Of a stretch of 64,000 nucleotides of DNA, positions 9,917 through 22,334 are shown one piece after another. The notes beneath the pieces were generated by a model. It made no database searches and had not been told where the DNA came from. It saw only the letters and a list, made by a program, of their open reading frames with translations. Each line of letters opens with the position of its first letter. Position 1 is the first letter of the stretch. The position numbers were made by a program, and so were the translations under genes. Origin of the DNA: Aralia elata (Eukaryota; Streptophyta; Magnoliopsida; Apiales; Araliaceae); the NCBI GenBank assembly GCA_034770075.1, contig JAVJAP010000347.1, positions 62,001 through 126,000 of the forward strand, given 5' to 3'.

Positions 9917-11434
9917 CTCCCCTTGATTTTCTAGGATAGAAGATTATGTCTCATTAAAAACCTTGTTAAGAAAACTTAGTGGGAAAAACTTAACAAAGGG
10001 AAAAAGAGTAGATATCTATTATATAAATAAATTATATTTTAATTGACTGTCTCGCTAAAACCTTGTCAGGAAAAACCCATTGGGATAAAAACCTTGACTA
10101 AGAAAAAAGAGTACAGTCTCCCCCTCAAAAGAAATTCATTACTCCTTGATGAAATGTTGTGATAAGTCTTTCAGTCGACGCATTCCGATCTTTTTCTGAA
10201 GTTTTGCAAACATTACATTTGGTAGTTACTTTGTGAATAAGTCGGTTAGATTACCATATGATTGAATTTGATGCACATCAATATCACCATCCTTCTTTTG
10301 CAACTCATGTATGTAAAAGAATTTAGGTGAAATGTGTTTTGTTCTATCTCCCATTGTGTGGATCTGTTAATTATCCTGCATCGGCATATCCAACCAATTA
10401 CGATGTTGAATCTCTTGAATAAAATAACCCAAGATCTATACTTCCACGGAGGTATCTCAAAATGTGTTTGATCCCATCCCAATGCTTTTAGTCGGAGAAG
10501 AACTGTATCTTGCCAACAAGTTGACAATAAAAGTAATATCAGGTCATGTACACTTTACAAGATACATAAAAGCACCTATTGCATTTAGGTATGGAACTTC
10601 AGGTCCAAGAACTTCTCCCCCACTTTCTAGATGCCAAAATAGATCTTTATCAACTTTTAGAGATCGAACAACCATCGGAGTAGTCAAAAGATGAGCTTTA
10701 TCCATATAAAAACGACTGAGAATCTTTTCAGTATATGTGGATTGATGAACAAAAAATTTCAGATTGTAAATGCTCCACTTGTATTGCCAAACATAATTTT
10801 GTTTTTCCAAGAACTTTCATTTCAAATTCATCTTTTCAATAAGTAGCAGTTCTTGTGTGTTCTTCAGGAGTACCTATAAAATTCAAATCATCCACATATA
10901 CAGCAATGATGGTAAATCCAAATAAAAATACATTGACATACTTGATTATTTGTATACTTGTTTTTTATTAAATAATCATTAAGTCGATTATATCATATAT
11001 GACCAAACTGTTTTAATCCATATATTCAATCAATTTGCAACTTGATTGAATATATGTGATAGGGCCTTTGTGATTCAACTATTTTCAATCCTTCAGGGAT
11101 TCTCATATAGATCTCACTGTCAAGTGAGCCATATAGGTATACTGTTACAACATCCATCAGACGTGTTTCCAAACCTTTCATGGTTGCAATACCTATTAGA
11201 AAGCGAAAAGTGACTCCATTCATTACTGGAGAGTATGTATCCTGATAATCAATATCAGGTCTTTGTGAAAAACCCTTGAGCTACAAGTCGAGATTTATAT
11301 CTCACAATTTCATTTTTCACATTTCGCTTTCATACAAATACTCATTTGTTTTCAACCGGGATTACGCCCAGCGGTGTTTGGACTATTGGCCTAAATACGT
11401 TTGAACTGCTGGTCCAAATACTTCTCATTTTAAT
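9917..11434 (-). pseudogene. Ty1/copia pol 3' fragment (RT and RNase H side), decayed
   Basis: On the minus strand, reading 11400 down to 10200, several frames give recognisable copia reverse transcriptase. Around 11026-11223 is a segment with LMDVVTVYLYGSLDSEIYMR. A YVDD active-site box (AVYVDDLN) lies near 10895-10920. At 10544-10810 there is a stretch with FVHQSTYTEKILSRFYMDKA and a GPEVPYLNAIGAFMYL segment typical of the RT-RNase H connection. Frames change repeatedly and stops interrupt the reading, so it is dead. 9917-10140 is the non-coding tail with two related CCTTGTTAAGAAAA/CCTTGTCAGGAAAA units and a second purine tract. The 5' side was removed or displaced where the chromovirus LTR begins at 11435. 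Confidence 0.8.
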
Positions 11435-14400
11435 TGTGACACCCCCAAATCCGGGTTTCCTAACCTCGAATTCGGTGTTCACGATACTCAACAACAAACA
11501 TACTTTCTAACTAATGCGGAATAATAATCATAACATGTCTATCGAAATCGTGATAATCATCTTACAATAATGGTCCCAAGGTTCTTTAACCTTAACTTAA
11601 AACATACCCTTAACACAATAGGGTTCACATAACTAAATAACAATTCAAGATAAACTATTATATAAGCCCTATCAGGCACTATTCTTGCACCTTCTCCTTT
11701 CCTTTGTTCCCTCTTGACGGTTCTGCCTTAGCTGAAATAAAGATTATGATATAGCAAGGGTAAGCAACTAGTTTGCTTAGCAAGTTTATACACAAGGGAG
11801 ATATATCATGAATAGAAAGAAGTTTTGCTTTCAATGTTCAACAACAGGATAAAATAGTGAAGAAACGTGAATTAATAGTCAACGCTTGAATATTCGAATA
11901 ATTGAAATTCAATTACTGAGTGGTTTGAAATAACCAGGGACATTTGCCGAGGTTCTCAGCACTTAGACTGGACCTCTTAAAAGTTTTGGTAATCAAGGAG
12001 ATCAGCCTTTCATACCCCGTGATTTATGCATAAACACTTAATAACCGACATTGATATCATGCCTTAAATCAAATTTATCCTTTGCTCAGCCAAGAATTCT
12101 TACATGACAATATAATAAGAACAGCTTTTAAAATACCTTTGATTTAACAAATTAGACATGCTTGATCTAGCTGATACAAATAGCATAGATCTATCTTATA
12201 AATAATTCATGCCTGAAAGAACTTCAATTGAATATACAGTTCAATAATAATAGGGCACGAAAATAATTGCACAAGGTGCGAGTCTCAATAACCAGTATAG
12301 GTGTGAATAATCAACAATAATTATTCACTAACATGCTTCGAAAATAATAACTCGAGTTTGAGTTAGGGAACTTGCCTGTCTGCTCAGCTACAACAATTCT
12401 AGCTTTAACTAATTGTCCTTGAAGAACCTAACATTGATAATGTTGATCTATCAATTAGTACTGCGTAGTTGTATATCGATACGCTTACTTATGCTATCTA
12501 TTTAACAATTTAAGAATTTTACATAGCACACAGTAAATAAACTATAGCAAATTTTACAAGGCACTTAATTGGCTTTTAGGTTGATGGTTTAAATAAATCA
12601 ACCATGTATCCCTTAAGTAATAAACATTTATTAATCCCTTAAACAATTAATTATAATTGTGTAATTAATTAACATTACCTTCTTCTTGAGTAATATTCAT
12701 TTATTAAACCCTTGAACAATTAATTATAATTGTTTAATTAATGAGTTATTTAAACTCTCTCTATTTTACTAACTCTATCTTTATTTAATTACTATTAAAT
12801 AGTAATTAATTAATTATCTTTAGTTATTATTAGTAATTAATAACTAATTATGTTCTCTTTTTATTCAATTATTAGTAATAATCAAATTATAAATTTTAAT
12901 TGTCTTTAATTATTATTTAAGATTAAATAATAATTAATTAAGTTTGTTTATTATTTAAAGTAAATCAAAGAAATAAATAATTAATTAGTAACTATGAATT
13001 ATCTTTAGTTATTATTTAATAAAAAAAAAATAACAACTAATTAGATTTATTTATTATTTAAGGTTATTCAATTAATAGTTAATTAACCAGTATAAATCAC
13101 CTTTAGTTATTATTTAATAATAACTAATTAGGTCTATTTATTCTTTAATGTTAATCCAAAAAATAAATAATTAGTTAGTGAGTAAAAATTATCTTTAGTT
13201 ATTATTTAATAATAACTAATTAGGATTAGTTAATCAAATAATTATTAATGAATTATCTTTAGTTATTATTAAATAATAACTAATTAAGTTTATTTATTAC
13301 TTAATCGAATAATAAATAATTAATTTACAATTCTTAATCATTGTTTAAAAATAAGCAAAAAATAAATTTTTACTTTATTCCTCCATTCATACATAATTAT
13401 TATTTACTATAATAATTAAAATACTTATTAACTTTATTTATTATTCATTGATACATGATAAATAATTATTTTACTAGTTTATTCATATTATTTAACATTA
13501 ATCAGATAATAGTTGAACATTTATTATCTTCATTTATTATTTATTTTTAAATAATAATTTATCATTTTATTGATTTTATTTATTAGTTATAATAACAGAT
13601 TAATTCACAAGTATATTATTAGCTACAAATTAAAACCAATATTTGGGCAAATGATAACACAGTTTAATTGCTGACTCAATAGCCACTAGTGATGTTTTTA
13701 ATTGTGCAGTTCATTATTCAAACATCTCCAGAACATAACACTGGCCTAATCTTAGCGCACCATCAGAAAGCCAGAACCATAAGGTTCACAAGGTTTCAAC
13801 ACAACCCAAAACAGAACAACACAATACCAGGTTTTTCCCAATCAAGCTATACAATACAGTTGCCAAAACAATGCATAATATAATTTAATACCCACCTAGA
13901 CTATGGTTTGATTCCTATAAGCAATATGTACTGACTACAGGATTAATACCAAACGAAACAATACCTACAGATAAATCCCAAACAATATCATACAATCCCC
14001 AACCAATTGTGTATTATAACCAATACCAACACAATCGGCTGTTAGAACCCTTAAGGTTCATTAACAAAATTTGCCAACAAGGAACTAAACAGCAACACAT
14101 TCAATTATAGAAGAGAAAAAAAAATAAATAAATAAATAAATAAATTCAAAGAAGCCAACCCACAAAAATCGGCAGCACAAGTCTAAGTACAGAATACAAA
14201 ACCTAACCAAACCCAAACACAAACAAGCAAAACAAAAAAAAAATATACCCTCCGTTGCTGCTTGATCCCTTCGACAACTCTGGGCTTCAATGGATTTCCC
14301 CTGTTTCTCCCCTGCTGCAAATCTCTTTTTTTTTTTTTTCAATTTTGGCTTACAAATTTCGGCAGACTTGGTTTAGGGTTTGGGCTCAATTTATAGGAAA

Positions 14401-15351
14401 TCAATTACCCAAATGAACTGGGTATTACCTAAATTGGTGAATTAATAACCAACGGTAGAAGGGATGTGCAGCGACTGGCGGTTCCCGTCACTTCCTAGCT
14501 GGGTTCGGCCGACGCCTCGAGCCGCGTGGCCTCACCAGTCGTGTCGCCGGTCACCTCGAATCCTCCAGTCCGTCCACTTCTCCCCGCCTTGTCCGCTGGT
14601 CGATTCTTCATGTCACAGCGCCGATCTCCTTTCCCTGTCTCGTCCGATTGAGTCGAGCCCTAGCGACCCCTATCTCTGTGTGCTTGGTCTCGACTGATTT
14701 GAGGGTTCGGTTCTGGTTGGAGGAGTTGAGCTCGTCTGGTTCGGTCTCCCCCAAAAATCTCACCGATCATATTTCCTCCCCAAGTTGGCTTAATCTGATT
14801 TCCCCAAATTAATTAGGGGTGGATCAAACCCGCTTGCTCTTGGTACAAACCCGGCCGGTAAAAGAAATAAGGAATGGGCTCAACCCAAAATTGGTTCGGC
14901 CCAGCAGGGAATGGAAGGGAGTTTGGGCCAATCGAGTTTAGAAAGAACTTTGGCCAGTCCAATTAAGAGGAAAATGACTCAATTAAATTAACCACCTTGT
15001 ATTTCTGATATTTTAAATTAAATAACTAAACCAATTAATTATTTATTTAAGATATTTATTATTAAACCATAATTCTTTATTTAAAAGAATTTATTTTATT
15101 CCAAAAATGATAAAATTATTTATTCAATTCCTTCCCAAATTTCTTACCAATCAATTGTTAGGGATTAAGTCATTAATTTATTTAAACTATTGATGAGCCT
15201 CTTTAATGCAAAGAAGATTAGTGGACCACATATTTATATAATTAAATAATAATACCTACGCGGATTCAATTAAATTTATAAAATTAAATAAAACGAATTT
15301 TATTTATCAAAATAAATTTGATAAAATGTTTAAAAATTCCTGGACATTACA
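11435..15351 (-). repeat. 3' LTR of the chromovirus, 3.92 kb
   Basis: In plus coordinates it runs TGTGACACCCCC to GGACATTACA; on the element's strand TGTAATGTCC to GGGGGTGTCACA. It matches 21007-24897 with scattered substitutions and small indels, for example an extra GACGCCTCGAGCC segment near 14510-14525. It interrupts the copia fragment ending at 11434. It contains the AT-rich minisatellite and a TATA box (minus CCTATAAA at 14390-14397). Confidence 0.95.
12770..13330. repeat. AT-rich minisatellite with foldback core (3' LTR copy)
   Basis: Units of roughly 60 to 90 bp contain ATCTTTAG followed by GTTATTATTTAATAATAAC and TAATTAGG. Good copies start near 12818, 13002, 13104, 13193 and 13256. 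The core is nearly its own reverse complement, so each unit can form a hairpin. Regions on both sides (12600-12770, 13330-13620) are similarly AT-rich without a clear unit. Confidence 0.75.
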
Positions 15352-15366
15352 TCCTCTCCCCCTTAT
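15352..15366 (-). promoter_or_regulatory. 3' polypurine tract
   Basis: On the element's strand ATAAGGGGGAGAGGA ends directly at the LTR start TGTAATG. It is preceded by TTCCGAGGACGGAATTTT, the usual purine-rich context at the 3' end of Ty3 internal regions. This tract would prime plus-strand DNA synthesis. Confidence 0.85.
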
Positions 15367-15398
15367 AAAAATTCCGTCCTCGGAATTTCAATCTAGGG

Positions 15399-16280
15399 TT
15401 ACTCAAACAACTGGGGGTAATTCACTCTCATCTTCTCTTCGAGTTCCCACGTAGCTTCCTCCATCGCGTGGTTTCTCCAGAGAACTTTAACCGAATGAAT
15501 GGTTTTATTCCTCAGCGTTTGCTCCTTCCTATCAAGTATCTGGACAGGAATCTCTTCGTACGATAAGTCCTTCTCGACTTGGATTGGCTCATAGGAAATG
15601 ACATGCTTGTAATCTGGCTTATACGGACGCAACACTGATACATAAAACACGTTGTGAATGTGCTCAAGCTCAGGGGGTAATGCTACCTCGTACGCCACTT
15701 CGCCTATTCTCCTCAATATTTCGAAAGGTCCTATGAACCTAGGGCTCAGCTTGCCCTTCTTCCCAAAGCGGATCTTCCCTTTCCAGGGAGATACCTTCAA
15801 GAATACATAGCTGCCAACTTCAAAGTCTCGCTTCTGACGATGTAAGTCGGCATACTTCTTCTGACGATCCTGGGCCGCTACTAACCGCTGCCTTATTACT
15901 TTAATGATTTCCACGGTTTGTTGTACCAATTCTGGTCCCAACAATCTCCGTTCACCAACTTCATCCCAACACAACGGCGTTCGACACTTCCTTCCATATA
16001 ATGCTTCGTACGGTGGCATACCAATGCTAGCGTGGTAACTATTGTTGTAAGCGAACTCTACCAAGGGCAAATGATCGTCCCAGCTGCCACCTAAGTCCAT
16101 CACAACTGCCCGGAGCATGTCCTCTAAGGTCTGAATAGTTCGCTCGCTCTGACCATCGGTCTGAGGATGATATGCCGTACTCATTCTCAACTGTGTTCCC
16201 AGTCTCTCCTGTAGGCTTCTCCAAAAATTTGACGTGAAGCGCGGATCTCTGTCAGACACAATAGAAACCGGCACCCCATG
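15399..16280 (-). pseudogene. chromovirus integrase C-terminal half with chromodomain-like end
   Basis: This is the last 291 residues of pol, cut off from the rest by a TGA at 16281-16283. It begins in the integrase core just before SDRDPRFTSNFW, the second catalytic Asp region. GQSERTIQTLED carries the third acidic residue, and a DDHLPLVEFAYNNSYH segment follows. The distal part (GPFEILRRIGEVAYEVALPP) is the GPF/Y-type domain. The C-terminus, with a VLWRNH...EEATWELEEKM pattern, resembles a degenerate chromodomain, which in this family is thought to steer integration to heterochromatin. The second copy at 25240-25842 reads CGA at the position of the TGA, so the stop is a private point change in this copy. 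Confidence 0.93.
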
Positions 16281-18272
16281 TCACGATACTATCTCCTTTA
16301 CGTAGAGTTTCGCCAACTGCTCCAATTTGTACCTGATCTTGATCGGTAGAAAATGTGCAGACTTGGTCAACCGATCTACGATCACCCAGATGGCGTCTAG
16401 ACCCTTTTGTGTTGTCGGGAGTCCTACCACAAAATCCATAGTGATGTGCTCCCACTTCCACTCGGGAATCTCTAAGGGTTGCAACAATCCGCTCGGCCGT
16501 TGGTGCTCTGCCTTGACCCTCTGACAAGTTAAACATCGGCTGACGAATTCCGCAACTTCCCCTTTCAAATGCGGCCACCAATAATGTTGACGAAGATCTT
16601 GATACATCTTGGTGCTACCCGGATGTACCGAAAATCTCGTATTATGGGCCTCCTGCAATATTTCTTCCCTTAAGTCTGGTACATAGGGTATCCAGATCCT
16701 TCCCTCGAATCTCAGCAGACCCGTGCTGTCAACCTTGAACTTCAACGTTTTTCCTTCCGATAGTTGCTTCTTAATGCTAATGCATTCTTCATCAAATTCT
16801 TGAGCCTCCTTTATCTTATCCAGTAGAGTCGGACCCACTGTCACGGTGAACAATTTTTCGTCCGTCTCCATTGGATACTTAATCTCCAATTCCAGGCGTC
16901 CAAAGTCCTTTATCAACTCTGCCTGAGTTGTAAGCCTCATCAACTTCTCTCTGCCTTTTCTACTCAGGGCATCTGCCACTACATTTGCTTTGCCCGGATG
17001 ATACAGAATCTCACAATCGTAATCCTTGATCAATTCTAACCATCGGCGCTGTCTCATATTCAGCTCCTTCTGAGTGAAGATATATTTCAGACTTTTGTGA
17101 TCTGTATATATCTCGCACTTCTCTCCATATAGGTAGTGCCTCCAAATCTTCAAGGCGAACACTACTGCTGCTAACTCTAGATCATGAGTCGGGTATCCCT
17201 TCTCATAGTCCTTCAGTTGGCGTGAAGCGTACGCAATAACCCTGCCGTGCTGCATTAGTACACAACCAAGGCCCTTGTGTGACGCATCACTGTATACTAC
17301 AAAACCTCTAGTGTCGTCCGGCAATGCCAACACTGGTGCTTGGCTAAGTCTCTTCTTCAACTCCAAGAAACTCTCCTCGCACTTCTCTGTCCAGACGAAC
17401 TTTACCGTCTTTCTAGTTAGATTGGTCAACGGTGATGCTATCTTCGAAAAATCCTGGATGAATCTTCGATAGTATCCCGCTAACCCTAGGAAACTTCTGA
17501 TCTCCGTTGGTGTCTTTGGCTGCTCCCAGTTGATAATGGCTTCCACCTTTGCTGGGTCTACCGAAACACCATTATTGTCAATGACGTGTCCAAGAAACTG
17601 CACCCTCTGTAACCAAAATTCACACTTCGAAAACTTTGCGTACAGTTTCTCCCTTCTTAATGCCTCCAGGGCAATCCTTAGATGTTCAGCATGTTCTTCC
17701 TCTGACACTGAATACACCAAGATATCATCGATGAATACTACCACGAATTTGTCCAAATACTGCTTGAACACTCTGTTCATCATATCCATGAATGCCGCTG
17801 GTGCATTTGTCAGGCCAAATGACATAACCAGAAACTCGAAATGTCCATAACGAGTTCTGAATGCCGTTTTCGGAATATCCTCCTGTCTTACCCTTAGTTG
17901 ATGATAGCCCGTCCTTAAATCGATCTTCGAAAAGTATTTCGCTCCCTTGAGTTGATCAAACAGATCGTCTATCCGGGGCAGCGGATACCTATTCTTAATC
18001 GTAACTTTGTTCAACTCACGGTAGTCGATACAAAGCCTCATCGAGCCATCCTTCTTCTTTACGAACAGAACTGGTGCTCCCCATGGTGACACGCTCGGTC
18101 TGATATAGCCCTTGTCTAACAGTTCCTGCAATTGAACCATCAGTTCTTTCATCTCTACTGGTGCCATTCGGTAAGGCGCCTTAGATATCGGTGCCGTCCC
18201 GGGTACCAAGTCGATTGCAAATTCTACCTCCCTAACCGGTGGCAGGTCCCGGAAGTTCATCTGGGAAGACAT
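16281..18272 (-). pseudogene. chromovirus pol: RT, RNase H, integrase N-terminal part
   Basis: Residues are counted in the 663-residue reading. Reverse transcriptase has YFSKIDLRTGYHQLRV near 115 and the active-site box FVVVFIDDILVYS near 178. RNase H starts at about 320 with VVYSDASHKGLGCVLMQ and includes YTDHKSLKY. The integrase HHCC zinc motif (HPGSTKMYQ...CLTCQRV) lies near 575-612. The first core Asp is in ITMDFVVGLP near 635. The upstream end is a frameshift near 18250, and the ATG at 18272 is only the first Met in the new frame. The reading stops at TGA 16281-16283. All visible RT catalytic residues are intact. Confidence 0.95.
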
Positions 18273-18510
18273 CAGCGAATTCCCTTACAACGGGTATCTG
18301 ACTCAGTTCACCCTCGACCCGTCGAGTATCTACCACGTGAGCCAAATAACCTATACAACCCTTCTTAAGCAATCTCTTCGCTTGCATCATCGTCAGACAA
18401 CAAGATTGTCTCGGCGATTTACTACCATAGTATACCACCTTCGACTTACCTGGAGTCTGCAGGTGTACGCACTTTTTCTTACAGTCAATGACCGCTCCGT
18501 GGCTTGCTAA
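18232..18510 (-). pseudogene. chromovirus protease-RT linker segment
   Basis: Reading the gag frame past its stop at 18511-18513 continues with LASHGAVIDC and runs to VVREFADVFPDELPG, the usual lead-in to Ty3 RT. There an extra base near 18250 throws it out of frame. The downstream RT ORF picks up in the other frame with overlapping sequence. Two private lesions therefore lie within 280 bases. Confidence 0.85.
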
Positions 18511-19920
18511 CTAGTCCATCCCAAGGATTACATCGAATTCTCCAAGACGAATCGGCAACAAGTCCACGTTAAGCTTAAACCCTCTCACGTCAGCACAACA
18601 ATTCTTATAAATGTAGTTTACGGGGATAATCTCTTTGTTCGCTACTTCTACATTCATCGGGTGTTCTAACAGTTCACTAGGTAAGTTAAGTCTTTGAGCA
18701 AATTCATCAGAAACAAAAGAACATGAAGCTCCCGAATCAAATAGCACATAGGCATCTATGTTGTTGATTGGAATAATACCTGACACCACCTCTCTGGATG
18801 CCACAGCATCTTGTACTGTCATGTTGAAGGTCCTCGCTGTTGGCTTATTTGGCTGGGCTGGTCCTCCACTGGTTGTCCTCGAGTTGTTGCCCCTATTGCC
18901 GTTTCCGCCATCCATATTCCTCTTTCGGGGGCATTCCTTGCTCCGATGCCCTATCTCTCCACAATTGAAGCAACCTCCCTTCTTCGCCTTAGGACAATTG
19001 GGCGAGATATGCCCTTCTTGCCCACAGGTATAACATACCATCTTCCCTTTCATACACTCTCCCGAGTGACCCTTTCCGCAATTCCCACATACCGGCCTTT
19101 TCTGTTGTATGCTCCCTTGTTGGATTTCAGAATTGCTACCCCCACTGCTCCATTGACGCTTCCTACTGTTGCTACCACCACCGCTAACATTTACATTTCC
19201 TCCTTCTACCTTCTTCTTGTTCCTTTCCCGATTATATTTCGAAACCGCTTCACTCCCACCTTCAGCAATGAGAGCTTTCTCCAACAAGGTTGAGAACGAT
19301 GTAATTTGCAAAACCGCTACCTTGCTGTAGATCCACGGCTTTAATCCATTCTCGAATCTCCTGGCCTTCCTCACCTCAGTATCCACCTGATGTGGGGCGA
19401 ATCTAGCCAATTCATTGAATTTTGCAGCGTACTCTGACACTGACAAGTTTTCCTGCTTCAACTCTAAAAACTTGATCTCCATTTTTGCCTGCGTACTATC
19501 AGGAAAGTAATTCTCGAAAAACAACGTCTTGAAAGCTTCCCACGCCACGACTCCAGTTCCAGCTTTGTTCTGATTGGCTTCCCACCAGAAGTTAGCCTCA
19601 CCTTTCATTAAGTAAGTAGCAAAAACTGTCTTCTGCTCCTCAGCGACTCTAGCGATGACAAAGGCCTTTTCAATCTCCTTTATCCATGACAGGGCCTCTA
19701 TCGGGTTCGCTGTTCCTCTAAACTCCGGAGGCCCTACTGCCTTGAAGTCTTTAAAATTGGCTAAGTGGTTGCCTGTCTGGTTTCCTGTAGTAGTGGTTTG
19801 ATTTCGCAAGGTTTCTGCCATCATGTTCACAAAATCTTGCATTGGGTTTGGTGGAGTTTCCTCTACATTGTTAACTGACTCTTCATTCCCTTGGTTTCGT
19901 AGGATTCGTCTGGGCGGCAT
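18511..19920 (-). pseudogene. gag: chromovirus gag and protease, truncated by a stop
   Basis: The chosen start is MPPRRILRNQ at 19920, the usual gag start context; an in-frame Met five codons upstream is less likely. About 469 residues. Residues 60-220 form the retrotransposon gag capsid-like domain (WIKEIEKAFVIARV, ENYFPDSTQ, YAAKFNELARFAP). Three Cys/His knuckles follow: an irregular CGNCGKGH, then CYTCGQEGHISPNC and CFNCGEIGHRSKEC, both CX2CX4HX4C. The aspartic protease follows with YVLFDSGASCSFVS and ends at a TAG at 18511-18513 directly after ILGMD. In this group gag and pol normally form one long reading frame, so the stop is a lesion, though programmed readthrough cannot be excluded from sequence alone. 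Confidence 0.94.
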
Positions 19921-20493
19921 TATCTGTTTAAGCAAACCCTAACACGTTACTCGGGCTTTCTTAAAACATAAGTATTCAGCATGTATATAATAATCACATG
20001 ACTCTTGTGTGAGAGTTTTAGATTACCCAACCTCGGAAATTCTGCTTTCCCGGTTAGTGATTTAAGTTACTAAGATACCGATTCAGTCTCACTGAATTAA
20101 CATAATCATTGCAGAAATGGTATATCAAGTAAAATTCTCAAGCACATACCATAATAATGCATCTATATTCATATACCGACTTAAGCGTCTTACACGTTTA
20201 TCACAGGCATATTGTCATAATTGCTACCATCCCATTTAATATAACAAAAGGTGGGATTCACTTAAACCATTCTTTCCTACCTACATAGTTGGGAAGTACA
20301 TCCTACCTACGAACTACCTCGCACCTTGCTGAGGTTAATACAATTTCTAATAAACCAAATGGTAGTACCAATAATACTGATCAAGGCATAACCACCCACT
20401 TCCAACTATCCTCTAGGGGACACAAGGTGAATGCAACTCACGCTTACTCTCGCTACTGGAGGGCAGATTCATCCATCTAGCGTCGAACTGCAT
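19921..20493 (-). other. non-coding stretch between leader ORF and gag
   Basis: 573 bases without a credible ORF on the element's strand. The element's sequence just before the gag ATG is TTTGCTTAAACAGATA. A second splice acceptor here, joining the leader to gag, is possible but I see no strong candidate. Confidence 0.4.
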
Positions 20494-20799
20494 CTAGACA
20501 ATGTCTAAGGCTCGCTCCAATTCAACTATCTTCGCATCCTTAGCCTTTACCTTATCCTTCAATTGTCCTAACTGCAGCTCCCTTAGCAGCAGCCTCCCTC
20601 GCAACTCGGCTAACTCAGCCTGGGCCTGGTAAGCAGCGTTCTTGTACTGCTGTTCAGAAATCTGGTGGATGTGGTTCTGCGCCTCTAATTGTTTAGCCTT
20701 TACCTCTAGCTCGGCGTTCCTTGCCAGCAGGTTTCCTATCACCTTAGGCTCTATGGGCTCCTGGTTAACTGAAAGGCTACCTTGACGCTCGTCCGACAT
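20494..20799 (-). CDS. leader ORF upstream of gag, coiled-coil protein
   Basis: A 101-residue protein starting MSDERQGSLSV. I chose the Met at 20799 rather than the upstream Met at 20838 because GTGTTTGTAG, a good splice-acceptor sequence, ends at 20801, one base before the ATG. Residues 30-100 have a heptad pattern rich in Leu, Ala, Glu, Lys and Gln (LLARNAELEVKAKQLEAQ, then LAELRGRLLLRELQLGQLK and KIVELERAL), predicting a parallel coiled coil. No similarity to gag, pol or env is recognised. A different chromovirus at 63680-64000 has an ORF in the same place, after the same TTTGTAG motif, also ending in a coiled-coil-like stretch. The protein might assist assembly or RNA binding, but that is speculation. 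Confidence 0.6.
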   Translation of the reverse strand: MSDERQGSLSVNQEPIEPKVIGNLLARNAELEVKAKQLEAQNHIHQISEQQYKNAAYQAQAELAELRGRLLLRELQLGQLKDKVKAKDAKIVELERALDIV

Positions 20800-20990
20800 C
20801 CTACAAACACCACACAAATAAATCAACATCAGTACCACAATAAAATATATTCATTGATGAAATGAAATGATATTTTATTCGGTACGACTAGAACTCTATG
20901 AATCTCCCCGACCCATCACCTACGTACTCTATGTGAGTTTTCTACTAAGGTTATATCCTAGGTTTCTTGTTCCTAACGTTTATAACCTAC

Positions 20991-21003
20991 AGCTCTGATA
21001 CCA
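20991..21003 (-). promoter_or_regulatory. primer-binding site (initiator Met-tRNA type)
   Basis: On the element's strand TGGTATCAGAGCT lies three bases after the LTR end (GTCACA, then GGT). It is complementary to the 3' end of plant initiator Met-tRNA and would prime minus-strand synthesis. Confidence 0.93.
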
Positions 21004-22334
21004 ACCTGTGACACCCCCAAATCCGGGTTTCCTAACCTCGAATTCGGTGTTCACGATACTCAACAACAAACATACTTTCTAACTAATGCGGAATAATAAT
21101 CATAACATGTCTATCGAAATCGTGATAATCATCTTACAATAATGGTCCCAAGGTTCTTTAACCTTAACTTAAAACATACCCTTAACACAATAGGGTTCAC
21201 ATAACTAAATAACAATTCAAGATAAACTATTATATAAGCCCTATCAGGCACTATTCTTGCACCTTCTCCTTTCCTTTGTTCCCTCTTGACGGTTCTGCCT
21301 TAGCTGAAATAAAGATTATGATATAGCAAGGGTAAGCAACTAGTTTGCTTAGCAAGTTTATACACAAGGGAGATATATCATGAATAGAAAGAAGTTTTGC
21401 TTTCAATGTTCAACAACAGGATAAAATAGTGAAGAAACGTGAATTAATAGTCAACGCTTGAATATTCGAATAATTGAAATTCAATTACTGAGTGGTTTGA
21501 AATAACCAGGGACATTTGCCGAGGTTCTCAGCACTTAGACTGGACCTCTTAAAAGTTTTGGTAATCAAGGGGATCAGCCTTTCATACCCCGTGATTTATG
21601 CATAAACACTTAATAACCGACATTGATATCATGCCTTAAATCAAATTTATCCTTTGCTCAGCCAAGAATTCTTACATGACAATATAATAAGAACAGCTTT
21701 TAAAATACCTTTGATTTAACAAATTAGACATGCTTGATCTAGCTGATACAAATAGCATAGATCTATCTTATAAATAATTCATGCCTGAAAGAACTTCAAT
21801 TGAATATACAGTTCAATAATAATAGGGCACGAAAATAATTGCACAAGGTGCGAGTCTCAATAACCAGTATAGGTGTGAATAATCAACAATAATTATTCAC
21901 TAACATGCTTCGAAAATAATAACTCGAGTTTGAGTTAGGGAACTTGCCTGTCTGCTCAGCTACAACAATTCTAGCTTTAACTAATTGTCCTTGAAGAACC
22001 TAACATTGATAATGTTGATCTATCAATTAGTACTGCGTAGTTGTATATCGATACGCTTACTTATGCTATCTATTTAACAATTTAAGAAATTTACATAGCA
22101 CACAGTAAATAAACTATAGCAAATTTTACAAGGCACTTAATTGGCTTTTAGGTTGATGGTTTAAATAAATCAACCATGTATCCCTTAAGTAATAAACATT
22201 TATTAATCCCTTAAACAATTAATTATAATTGTGTAATTAATTAACATTACCTTTTTCTTGAGTAATATTCATTTATTAAACCCTTGAACAATTAATTATA
22301 ATTGTTTAATTAATGAGTTATTTAAACTCTCTCT

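Noticed and set aside
14464..14697. Ser/Pro/Arg-rich ORF in the chromovirus LTR (also at 24027-24362)
   Set aside because: It lies in U3, the frame differs between the two LTR copies after a small indel, and it has no homology.
18758..19293. Plus-strand ORFs opposite gag and pol (also 17530-17850, 18132-18368)
   Set aside because: They are antisense shadows of the minus-strand chromovirus genes.
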